Positions 1-5,501 of a stretch of 9,962 nt of DNA are shown piece by piece. Source of the stretch: Deltaproteobacteria bacterium (GTDB taxonomy: Bacteria; Myxococcota_A; Polyangia; Polyangiales; Houyiibacteriaceae); contig QMMB01000080.1 of assembly GCA_003647035.1 (NCBI GenBank), positions 1 to 9,962 on the forward strand. Direction: 5' to 3'. Under the pieces are notes generated by a model. It made no database searches and was not told where the DNA came from. It saw nothing but the letters and a program-made list of their open reading frames with translations. The position numbers were made by a program, and so were the translations under genes. How positions within the stretch are numbered: position 1 is the first letter of the stretch; each line of letters starts with the position of its first letter.

Positions 1-1404
1 AACCCGAGCGCGAGTCACTTCGCGTTCGGCAAGCACGAGGTCCGCGAGCGCTTGGTGCTCGAGGGGTCACGCTCGATGGCGGTGACCTACCTGTACGCCA
101 ACCTCCTTGGCAACGAGGCGGGCCGTGTGATCTACGATGGGGGCTGCTACATCGCCCAAAACGGCACACTCCTCGAGCAGTCGCCGCGGCTCACTTTCGA
201 TGATTCGGTGCTTACAACGGCCGTCGTCGACGTCGAGGCTTCCCGAACTGAGCAGGTGCGAACCAACAGTTTCCAAGCAGACAGCACCGACCCGGGGGCG
301 AAGAGAGTCAGCGTAGATTTCGAGTTTCCACGCGCCCGCATCGAGCGAAGCGAGCCGGCCGCTCCTGCATGGGAGGCCAGCAAACACCACAAAGAAGAGG
401 AGCTCATGCGCTCCCTCACGCTCGCTCTGTTCGACTATCTCCGAAAGAGCCATTCGCGAGGGTTCGTGCTCAGTATCAGCGGAGGTGCGGACTCCGCGGC
501 GGCGGCTTGTCTCGTCTCCCTGATGGTCGGCCGCGCACTGCAGGAGCTCGGCGCCAAGCATTTCGCTGAAAAAGTCGGCCTCGATCCCGAAGCAAGCGCC
601 CGTGATTGGGTCGGCAAGCTCCTATGCTGCGCCTACCAACCGACCGACAACAGCGGCGACGTCACACGCAACGCAGCCACCGCCGTAGCCGAAGCGATCG
701 GCGCCACGTTCTACGTGCTCGACGTGCAGCACATCGTCGACGCGTACGAGAGTTTGATCAGCGGCGCGGTGGGACGACCGCTAACCTGGGAGCAGGACGA
801 TATCACGCGGCAGAACATCCAAGCTCGCGCGCGTGGCCCAAGCGTTTGGATGCTGGCCAACATGCGAGGGGCGTTGCTCCTGTCGACGAGCAATCGCTCC
901 GAGGCGGCAGTTGGCTACGCGACGATGGACGGTGACACCTGCGGTGGCCTGAGTCCGATTGCCGGAATCGACAAGGCCTTCCTCCGGCGCTGGCTTCGCT
1001 GGCTCGAAACCGAGGGCCCGGTTGGCATGCAGCCGATTCCCGCGCTCCATGGCGTCAACCTACAGACGCCCACCGCAGAGCTCCGTCCGAGGGACAGCGA
1101 CCAAACCGACGAAGGCGACCTGATGCCCTATCCCGTGCTCGACGTCATCGAGCGATTGGCGATCGGAGACAAGCTCCCGCCGGCCGATTGCCTCGAGGTT
1201 CTGACGAGCGAGTTCTCCGAGCACGACGAAGAAACCCTCCGTGCCTGGGTGAGGCGCTTTTTCCAACTTTGGTCGCGCAACCAGTGGAAGCGGGAGCGGT
1301 ACGCGCCATCGTTTCACGTCGACGACAAGAACCTCGACCCAAAGACTTGGTGCCGGTTTCCGATCCTGTCCGGCGGCTTCGAGCGCGAGCTGTCAGAGCT
1401 TTGA
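1..1404 (+). CDS. nadE: Glutamine-dependent NAD+ synthetase, 5'-truncated by the window edge
   Basis: It catalyses the last step of NAD+ synthesis: ATP-dependent amidation of deamido-NAD+ in the cytoplasm, using ammonia released from glutamine. The reading frame is open from base 1, so 467 codons are visible and the start lies upstream. The first residues (NPSASHFAFGK) match the segment just after the catalytic Cys of the nitrilase-like glutaminase domain. That Cys and roughly 200 N-terminal residues are therefore outside the window. The C-terminal synthetase domain is intact. It has the ATP pyrophosphatase P-loop SGGADS (bases 478-495), then NIQARARG, then STSNRSEAAVGYATMDGD and PTAELRP with QTDEGDLMPY, all conserved in NadE. 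It ends in TGA inside the 3' end of the convergent hydrolase gene (12-bp overlap). The family call is secure. Internal starts near base 52 are not real starts, because the homology continues upstream of them. Confidence 0.95.
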   Translation, partial: NPSASHFAFGKHEVRERLVLEGSRSMAVTYLYANLLGNEAGRVIYDGGCYIAQNGTLLEQSPRLTFDDSVLTTAVVDVEASRTEQVRTNSFQADSTDPGAKRVSVDFEFPRARIERSEPAAPAWEASKHHKEEELMRSLTLALFDYLRKSHSRGFVLSISGGADSAAAACLVSLMVGRALQELGAKHFAEKVGLDPEASARDWVGKLLCCAYQPTDNSGDVTRNAATAVAEAIGATFYVLDVQHIVDAYESLISGAVGRPLTWEQDDITRQNIQARARGPSVWMLANMRGALLLSTSNRSEAAVGYATMDGDTCGGLSPIAGIDKAFLRRWLRWLETEGPVGMQPIPALHGVNLQTPTAELRPRDSDQTDEGDLMPYPVLDVIERLAIGDKLPPADCLEVLTSEFSEHDEETLRAWVRRFFQLWSRNQWKRERYAPSFHVDDKNLDPKTWCRFPILSGGFERELSEL

Positions 1405-2280
1405 GCGAACCGTTGTGGCCATGCGCTCCATCTCCGCGCGCGCGATCTCCGGATGCTCCATCGTCATGAAGTGGGTAGCTTCTTCGAGAATCAGAAGGCG
1501 CGTGCCGGGTTGGCACCGCATGAACGCGTCTCGAGACGCCCTGGTGGACGGCGGACCCTCATGCTCGCGGGCGATCAACGTGATCGGGCATCTCACCTTC
1601 TTGATGTCCTTGTAGGGGTTGACGCTTGCCGAAATAAAACTCCTGCTCTCCCAAGCCCGATCACAGCTGAGGCGGACGCTCCCTTCCTCCGTTGCCAAGG
1701 TCCCACCCTCGACGTACGCCTCGATCCATTCGCGGGGCCAAGTTCGGAACGGTCCCTTCCCCACGTAGTTCTCGACCGCGGCTCGTTGGGAGGGAAACTC
1801 CATGCGCCGGCGCGCTGCTGCTCGGGAGATCGGGATGAGGCGCCCCGTCAAGCCGAACGCGCGGGCGAAAACCAACATCGGAATGTGGCGCGGCGGCACG
1901 ATGACCGGATCGATGAGCACCAAACCTTGGACCAAGTCGGGGCGCGCAGCGGCGAGCTCCATGCTCACCGTCGCGCCCATCGAATGGCCGGCGAGGACCG
2001 TTGGCCGCGAGAGGGTTTCGACGAACGCCTCGAGATCTTTGCGGTACTGGGCCCAAGAGCGCAGCTTCTTGGGGTCCGCTTTCGCTTTGGACATCCCATG
2101 GCCGCGCGCGTCCATAGCGGACACGTCCAGCGACGGATCGAGCCCTGAAAGGAGCTCTCGATAGGTCTCCGCGTTGAATCCGGTAGCGTGGGCGAAATGC
2201 ACTGCAACGCGCCCTTCACCGTTTGTTTCACGGTGGAGAACCGAAAAATCTCCGAAGCGTTCGCGTTGAAGGGGTGCCAC
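1393..2280 (-). CDS. Alpha/beta-hydrolase fold protein
   Basis: A 295-residue cytoplasmic alpha/beta hydrolase with no signal peptide. Visible motifs are an oxyanion-hole segment HATGF (31-35), DARGHGMS (57-64), the nucleophile elbow GHSMG (98-102, Ser100), and the catalytic His in EATHFMTMEHP (His270). The acid is less clear: the usual Asp after strand beta-7 is replaced by an Arg-Glu-His-Glu stretch (238-241), so Glu239 or Glu241, or Asp124 after beta-6, may serve. The substrate cannot be read from sequence; esterase, lipase or epoxide-hydrolase-like activity are all possible. The start is GTG, two bases after the TAG stop of the upstream SDR. There is no good ribosome binding site, which suggests translational coupling. 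The next in-frame Met (56) would remove the oxyanion segment, so GTG is preferred. It is the last gene of a three-gene minus-strand operon. Confidence 0.88.
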   Translation of the reverse strand: MAPLQRERFGDFSVLHRETNGEGRVAVHFAHATGFNAETYRELLSGLDPSLDVSAMDARGHGMSKAKADPKKLRSWAQYRKDLEAFVETLSRPTVLAGHSMGATVSMELAAARPDLVQGLVLIDPVIVPPRHIPMLVFARAFGLTGRLIPISRAAARRRMEFPSQRAAVENYVGKGPFRTWPREWIEAYVEGGTLATEEGSVRLSCDRAWESRSFISASVNPYKDIKKVRCPITLIAREHEGPPSTRASRDAFMRCQPGTRLLILEEATHFMTMEHPEIARAEMERMATTVRSKL

Positions 2281-2282
2281 GG

Positions 2283-3104
2283 CTATTCGGTCGAGATTCT
2301 CTTGAACACGCGAGCGACGATGCCATCGGTGGTCGCCGGCATCAGGCGTTTGAGGGCGTCGGCCATGCGTGCTTCTTTGGTGATCAAGACGCGCGGCGAG
2401 TTGTACTCGATCGCCTTGACGACCCGCGCGGCAACCACATCTGGCGTCGTGCCAAGGCGATCGAACAGGCGTTGGGTGGAATCGCGGAGCTCCTTGTGCG
2501 TATCGGTAACCAGGCGCGCGTTCCTCACGATGTTGGTCTTGATCGCCCCCGGGTGAACCGACGTGACGCCGATGTTCTCGTCCGCGAGCTCGGCGCGCAA
2601 CGACTCGCTAAAGCCACGCACCGCGAACTTCGTCGCGACGTAGCTCGTTTGAAGGGGCGGCGCGATAATCCCAAACACGCTCGACAGATTGACGATGTGC
2701 CCCTCCCCGGCCGCCTTGAGGTGCGGGAGAAAGAACTTGCACCCGTAGATCACGCCCCAGAGGTTCACGCCGAGAATCCACTCGAGGTCCTCGATGCTGT
2801 GCTCTTCGAACGACGCGTAGACGGTCACGCCCGCGTTGTTGACGAGAATGTGAACCGCGCCGTGCGCATCGACGACGTCCGACGCGAATGCCTCCATCTG
2901 CGTCTTGTCGGAAACATCGACTCGATGCGCCGTCACGCTCGTGCCGCCAGCTTCGAGCTCGGCGCGCAACGCCTCGAGTGCATCCTCATTCACATCGCAA
3001 ATCGCCATCCGGCAGCTTTTGGCAGCCAAGGCGAGGGCTGTTTCGCGCCCGATGCCGTCCCCAGCGCCGGTGACTACAGCAACTTTCCCCCCGAGATCAC
3101 GCAT
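2283..3104 (-). CDS. Classical short-chain dehydrogenase/reductase (SDR)
   Basis: A 273-residue NAD(P)-dependent oxidoreductase of the classical SDR family. It has a Rossmann glycine motif TGAGDGIG (12-19), Asp37 at the end of beta-2 (which usually favours NAD(H)), NNAG (89-92), Asn114, catalytic Ser142, the YxxxK pair Tyr155/Lys159, and HPG (184-186). The tail after residue 190 contains a variable substrate-binding loop and a basic end. This resembles SDRs that act on hydroxysteroid, hydroxyacyl or other hydrophobic alcohols. The exact substrate is unknown. ATG at 3104 is backed by a strong GGAGGG ribosome binding site. It lies 54 bp downstream of a second SDR gene and 2 bp upstream of the alpha/beta-hydrolase gene, all on the same strand, so the three are probably co-transcribed. 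Family assignment is very sure; physiological role is not. Confidence 0.92.
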   Translation of the reverse strand: MRDLGGKVAVVTGAGDGIGRETALALAAKSCRMAICDVNEDALEALRAELEAGGTSVTAHRVDVSDKTQMEAFASDVVDAHGAVHILVNNAGVTVYASFEEHSIEDLEWILGVNLWGVIYGCKFFLPHLKAAGEGHIVNLSSVFGIIAPPLQTSYVATKFAVRGFSESLRAELADENIGVTSVHPGAIKTNIVRNARLVTDTHKELRDSTQRLFDRLGTTPDVVAARVVKAIEYNSPRVLITKEARMADALKRLMPATTDGIVARVFKRISTE

Positions 3105-3107
3105 TCG

Positions 3108-3113
3108 CCCTCC
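3108..3113 (-). promoter_or_regulatory. Strong ribosome binding site of the classical SDR gene
   Basis: Read on the minus strand this is GGAGGG, followed by CGA and the ATG at 3104. It fixes that start and shows that the middle gene of the minus-strand operon has its own translation initiation signal. The hydrolase gene downstream of it does not. Confidence 0.7.
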
Positions 3114-3158
3114 AACCCGAACCGTAGGAGCCTTGGCCCCCCGCGCAACCCCAGCGGC

Positions 3159-4088
3159 TCAGCCGAACGCGTAGCGCACGCCCGTCAGCTGCTCGGACTC
3201 CTCCCACAAACGCGCGGCGACCTTCGGATCGCGCGCCTTGCTCAGAGGCTCGACGATCTCCGGGGGACCGTGCCATCCCATGAAGCGCGTCGGTCCGACA
3301 TACTCGCCGCCACGCAAGGGCTCGACCGTGGCAAAGATGGTGGGCAGCGCGCCGGCAGCGGCGTCCTGCGCCAACATCGAATTCCCCCACGCGCTCAAGC
3401 GCTCCATCAGCTTGGACCCCTCCATCCTGGGGCCGGCTTCTTGCAAGTTGGTCGCCGCCCAGCCTGGGTGACAGGCAACGCTGATCGTGCCGTTACCCGC
3501 GTCTTTGAGTCTCCGGTCGAGCTCATGGGTGAACAGCAGGTTCGCCAACTTGCTTTGCCCGTACGCGCCCCACTTGCTGTAGCTCTTCTCGGATTGGAGA
3601 TCGTGGAACCGGATCTTGCCGAACTTGTGCGCGATGCTGCTGACGTTCACGACGCGCGATCCCGGCGCGGCCAGGAGTAGGTCGAGCAGGCGCCCCGTCA
3701 AGGCGAAGTGACCCAGATGGTTGGTGCCAAGCTGCATCTCGAAGCCGTCGGTAGTGGTTCGCTGCGGCAACGCCATGACCCCGGCGTTGTTGATCAGCCC
3801 GTTGAGCCGCGAGTGCCCTTCACGAAACGAAAGCGCGAAGGCCTGCACAGAAGACAGGTCGGAGAGATCGAGCGGAATGAGCTCCAGTCGCGCGGTCGGA
3901 GCTTCGTTTTGGATGCGATCGGCGGCCGCCTTGGCCTTGTCTTGGTGCCGGCATGCCAGGATCACGTCGGCCTTGCGCTTCGCGAACGCGAGCGCCGCTT
4001 CATAACCGATGCCGCTGTTGGCCCCTGTGACGATCATCACACGGCCCGAAAGGTCGGGGACTTGGTCGAGATTCCAATCGTGAGGCAT
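3159..4088 (-). CDS. NADP-type SDR oxidoreductase, retinol-dehydrogenase/protochlorophyllide-reductase-like
   Basis: A 309-residue SDR of the subgroup usually annotated 'SDR family oxidoreductase' beside WW-domain oxidoreductases and retinol dehydrogenases. It has TGANSGIG (21-28), Arg47 after beta-2 in ACRHQDKA (an NADP(H) indicator), NNAG (100-103), NVSS with Ser151, the YxxxK pair Tyr176/Lys180, and HPGW (207-210). The N-terminus MPHDWNLDQVPDLSGRV matches the usual lead-in of the subgroup ('W..ADIPDLSGK'), which supports the ATG at 4088. A GTG at 4097 is an alternative because an AGGGG lies six bases before it; it would add three residues. The frame stays open further upstream into proline-rich sequence, which is not family-like and would run antisense into the lipoprotein gene, so it was excluded. 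It is the first gene of the SDR-SDR-hydrolase operon and is divergent from the first lipoprotein. Substrate unknown. Confidence 0.92.
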   Translation of the reverse strand: MPHDWNLDQVPDLSGRVMIVTGANSGIGYEAALAFAKRKADVILACRHQDKAKAAADRIQNEAPTARLELIPLDLSDLSSVQAFALSFREGHSRLNGLINNAGVMALPQRTTTDGFEMQLGTNHLGHFALTGRLLDLLLAAPGSRVVNVSSIAHKFGKIRFHDLQSEKSYSKWGAYGQSKLANLLFTHELDRRLKDAGNGTISVACHPGWAATNLQEAGPRMEGSKLMERLSAWGNSMLAQDAAAGALPTIFATVEPLRGGEYVGPTRFMGWHGPPEIVEPLSKARDPKVAARLWEESEQLTGVRYAFG

Positions 4089-4203
4089 ATCGCGCACCGT
4101 ACACCCCTGAGCCGCCCGCCGCCGCCACCATGGCTGAAAAGGCCACCCTCGACCCCCCCGCTGTGTTAGATTTCGACCCGTTGGGTGCAGTGGGCCCCGG
4201 CGT

Positions 4204-4209
4204 GGGAGG
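4204..4209 (+). promoter_or_regulatory. Ribosome binding site that decides the first lipoprotein start
   Basis: GGGAGG lies directly against an upstream ATG at 4210, too close for initiation, and six bases before the ATG at 4216. The spacing selects 4216 as the start. Confidence 0.65.
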
Positions 4210-4215
4210 ATGAGT

Positions 4216-4614
4216 ATGCGAGTTTTGATTATTCTAATGCTGAGCGGAACGCTCGGGGTTCTAGGTTGTGCCACCGACGAGACCACCGATGGCACCGGCG
4301 GCTCGGCAGGCTCCGGCGGCTCGGCAGGCTCCGGTGGATCGGCAGGCACAGGCGGCTCCGGCGGTGCCATCGATCCAACCGAGGCATTCTGCGCCCAGTA
4401 CGAAGACGTCTGTGGCTTCGACGGCGCCGGTCATCAGAGCGACGAAGAGTGCCATACCGCGTACGACGGGTACGAGGGCCAGACGGCATCAGGGGGCGAG
4501 CCTCGTCAGGAGTGTGTCGAGACGCACCTCGGCTTCGCAGAAAGCACGATGGATACAGCGACACACTGCCCCCACGCTACGGGCGCGGCACCCTGCAACG
4601 ACGCTGCTATGTGA
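4216..4614 (+). CDS. Small Gly/Ser-linker lipoprotein, six-cysteine mature domain
   Basis: A predicted 132-residue exported lipoprotein of unknown function. The signal peptide (MRVLIILMLSGTLGVLGC) has a lipobox ending at Cys18. Signal peptidase II would cleave there, leaving a lipid-anchored protein that is probably on the outer membrane. Residues 26-50 form a low-complexity Gly/Ser/Ala linker encoded by 18-bp tandem repeats. The globular part (51-132) carries six Cys (59, 66, 79, 100, 118, 127), consistent with three disulfides in the periplasm or at the surface, plus a HCPHATGAAPC end. I recall this 'FC..Y...C...C..Y...C...H...HC.HA.G..C' pattern from hypothetical myxobacterial lipoproteins but cannot name a function. 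An ATG two codons earlier (4210) is rejected on ribosome-binding-site spacing. The gene is divergent from the SDR operon and precedes a second lipoprotein of similar design. Confidence 0.85.
   Translation: MRVLIILMLSGTLGVLGCATDETTDGTGGSAGSGGSAGSGGSAGTGGSGGAIDPTEAFCAQYEDVCGFDGAGHQSDEECHTAYDGYEGQTASGGEPRQECVETHLGFAESTMDTATHCPHATGAAPCNDAAM
4300..4353 (+). repeat. Three 18-bp tandem repeats encoding the lipoprotein linker
   Basis: The unit GGCTCGGCAGGCTCCGGC occurs at 4300-4317 and again at 4318-4335 with one change. A third, more diverged copy is at 4336-4353. Each unit encodes Gly-Ser-Ala-Gly-Ser-Gly or a close variant. Being in frame and a multiple of three, copy-number change would lengthen or shorten the linker without a frameshift. 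Confidence 0.8.
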
Positions 4615-4634
4615 CGAAGACCCGCTACTAACAT

Positions 4635-4690
4635 AGGGGGCAGCCCCCTTTACCAACCGTGAAACGGGATCCCCTGGGGTCCCGTTTCGC
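4635..4690 (+). terminator. Tandem hairpins after the first lipoprotein, probable terminator
   Basis: Two stem-loops follow the stop codon. The first pairs AGGGGG (4635-4640) with CCCCCT (4644-4649) over a 3-nt loop and is followed by a short T run. The second pairs GAAACGGGA (4661-4669) with TCCCGTTTC (4680-4688), with CCCC/GGGG inside that can extend or re-pair. Neither has a long U-tract, so intrinsic termination is likely but not certain. The second stem is nearly symmetric and could also slow antisense transcription. Confidence 0.55.
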
Positions 4691-4762
4691 AATTTGGGCT
4701 CGAGGTGGTAACAAGCTGACTGCGGAGCGCTAAGAAGCCTTGGGCAGGCGAGGAGAACGGGT

Positions 4763-5194
4763 ATGCGATTCATCGTGGCATTGGTTTTGGGTGGAGCACT
4801 GGCGCTGGTCGGGTGTGATAGCGATGGCGGCTCGGGCGGGGGCGCGGGCTCCGCCGGAAGCGGGGGCGGAGACGGGTCTACACCGACGATCACGGCGGTC
4901 GCTTGGGAAGCAGCCGGGGACTGCGCGGCGTTCCAATCGTCCGATGTCGTAGTTACCGTGACGGCGCCCGATCCGGATACCGACGCCGGCGACCTGATCT
5001 ACAGCGGAAGCGTCAGCGGCTGTGAGGGCCCCATCGACGCAGCGGTCTCGACGATCAGCTGTCCGAACGTCGCGTCCTACCCAGGCACCGTGATGGTCTC
5101 GGACCCGGATGGCAACGACAGCACGCCGGTCGCCTTCACCGTCCCGATCTGCGAGAGCGGAAGCTGCACGACCGACCCCGACACCTGCGGCTAA
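4763..5194 (+). CDS. Lipoprotein with short Gly/Ser linker and beta-sandwich-like domain
   Basis: A 143-residue predicted lipoprotein of unknown function. The start is well supported: AGGAG (4751-4755) lies seven bases before the ATG. The signal peptide ends in a lipobox at ALVGC (Cys18). Residues 22-39 are a Gly/Ser/Ala linker. Residues 41-131 alternate hydrophobic and polar residues and contain VVVTVTAPDPDTDAGDLIY and VMVSDPDGNDSTPVAFTV. These suggest an Ig-like or cadherin/PKD-like beta-sandwich with acidic DxD loops that could bind Ca2+ (inference). Six Cys follow the lipidated one (54, 87, 100, 130, 135, 142), the last three in a short Cys-rich tail. It sits 148 bp after the first lipoprotein on the same strand. 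Separate expression is possible because hairpins lie between them. No enzymatic motif is visible. Confidence 0.85.
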   Translation: MRFIVALVLGGALALVGCDSDGGSGGGAGSAGSGGGDGSTPTITAVAWEAAGDCAAFQSSDVVVTVTAPDPDTDAGDLIYSGSVSGCEGPIDAAVSTISCPNVASYPGTVMVSDPDGNDSTPVAFTVPICESGSCTTDPDTCG

Positions 5195-5198
5195 CGCC

Positions 5199-5282
5199 GA
5201 CACTGACACTGACACTGACACTGACACTGACACTGACACTGACACTGGCGCTGACACTGACACTGGCACTGGCACCGGCACT
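5199..5282 (+). repeat. Hexanucleotide microsatellite (GACACT)n, 14 units
   Basis: There are eight perfect GACACT units (5199-5246), one GGCGCT, two perfect units (5253-5264), then GGCACT, GGCACC and GGCACT. The array begins four bases after the stop codon of the second lipoprotein. Divergence is concentrated at the distal end, as expected if new copies arise by slippage in the perfect block. In another phase the unit is CTGACA, one base from the -35 consensus TTGACA. Confidence 0.95.
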
Positions 5283-5311
5283 GAGCACCGGCGCTCGTCG
5301 ACTTCTACGCA

Positions 5312-5429
5312 GGAGGACGGCTCGGGATGGGCAGCACAGTGAATGGGTCGGCGCCTCCGCGTATGCCGACTTGAGGTGCCAGGCGACGGGGCTCCCATTC
5401 GCGAGCACGCCCGTCCCGAGCCGTCCTCC
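5312..5429. repeat. 118-nt imperfect palindrome (nested inverted repeats)
   Basis: The outer arms 5312-5327 (GGAGGACGGCTCGGGA) and 5414-5429 are perfect 16-bp inverted repeats. They extend through one G-U pair and GGGC/GCCC to 21 pairs (5312-5332 with 5409-5429). After an internal loop a second stem pairs 5339-5347 (GTGAATGGG) with 5394-5402, including one G-U pair. Inside that, 5350-5357 can pair with 5373-5380 (eight pairs with one G-U), or alternatively GTCGGC 5347-5352 with GCCGAC 5365-5370. No T-run follows, so this is not a standard intrinsic terminator. I see no open frame or clear target-site duplication. A structured RNA, a MITE/REP-like element or a protein-binding hairpin are all possible. 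Confidence 0.8.
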
Positions 5430-5457
5430 GGTGACTCAGCGGCACAACCCAGTGGCT

Positions 5458-5475
5458 GGCACTGACACTGACACC
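5458..5475 (+). repeat. Second short block of the same hexamer
   Basis: GGCACT, GACACT and GACACC form three units of the same family as the main array, but on the other side of the palindrome. The palindrome-containing segment (about 5283-5457) therefore sits between two hexamer blocks. The CTGACA phase of this block provides the -35 element of the downstream promoter candidate. Confidence 0.75.
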
Positions 5476-5490
5476 GCCCTCTGTTATGCT
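5462..5490 (+). promoter_or_regulatory. Candidate sigma-70-type promoter of the FAD dehydrogenase gene
   Basis: The -35 box CTGACA (5462-5467) matches TTGACA at five of six bases. The spacer is exactly 17 bp. The -10 is an extended TGTTATGCT (TATGCT at 5485-5490, four of six, with a TG one base upstream). A transcript would start near 5497, about five bases before the ATG at 5502. No Shine-Dalgarno sequence is visible there, so the mRNA would be nearly leaderless. The -35 lies within the hexamer repeat. Predicted from sequence only. Confidence 0.5.
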
Positions 5491-5501
5491 CCCGCGTCTC
5501 A

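Larger units (their letters stand above)
5195..5501. other. 307-bp noncoding region with microsatellite, palindrome and promoter
   Basis: No convincing gene on either strand. Open frames here encode only dipeptide repeats (Asp-Thr on the plus strand, Val-Ser on the minus strand) produced by the hexamer array. In order it holds the main hexamer array, a 118-nt imperfect palindrome, a short second hexamer block, and a promoter candidate for the FAD dehydrogenase gene. Confidence 0.8.

Noticed and set aside
2223..3680. 485-codon plus-strand open frame over the SDR genes
   Set aside because: It is antisense to two SDRs with complete motifs; long antisense frames are common in GC-rich genomes. 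The translation is rich in Arg/His/Asp and shows no recognisable domain.
5109..5342. Plus-strand open frame encoding an Asp-Thr dipeptide repeat protein
   Set aside because: It starts inside the second lipoprotein in another frame and is mostly a translation of the hexamer array; no ribosome binding site and no domain.
5312..5429. Palindrome as an intrinsic terminator or integron attC site
   Set aside because: No U-tract follows the stem. I do not see the paired core-site boxes (GTTRRRY and its complement) at the arm ends, nor an integrase or cassette genes nearby.
5199..5475. Hexamer blocks as a CRISPR array
   Set aside because: The unit is 6 bp and contiguous, with no spacer/repeat alternation and no cas genes.
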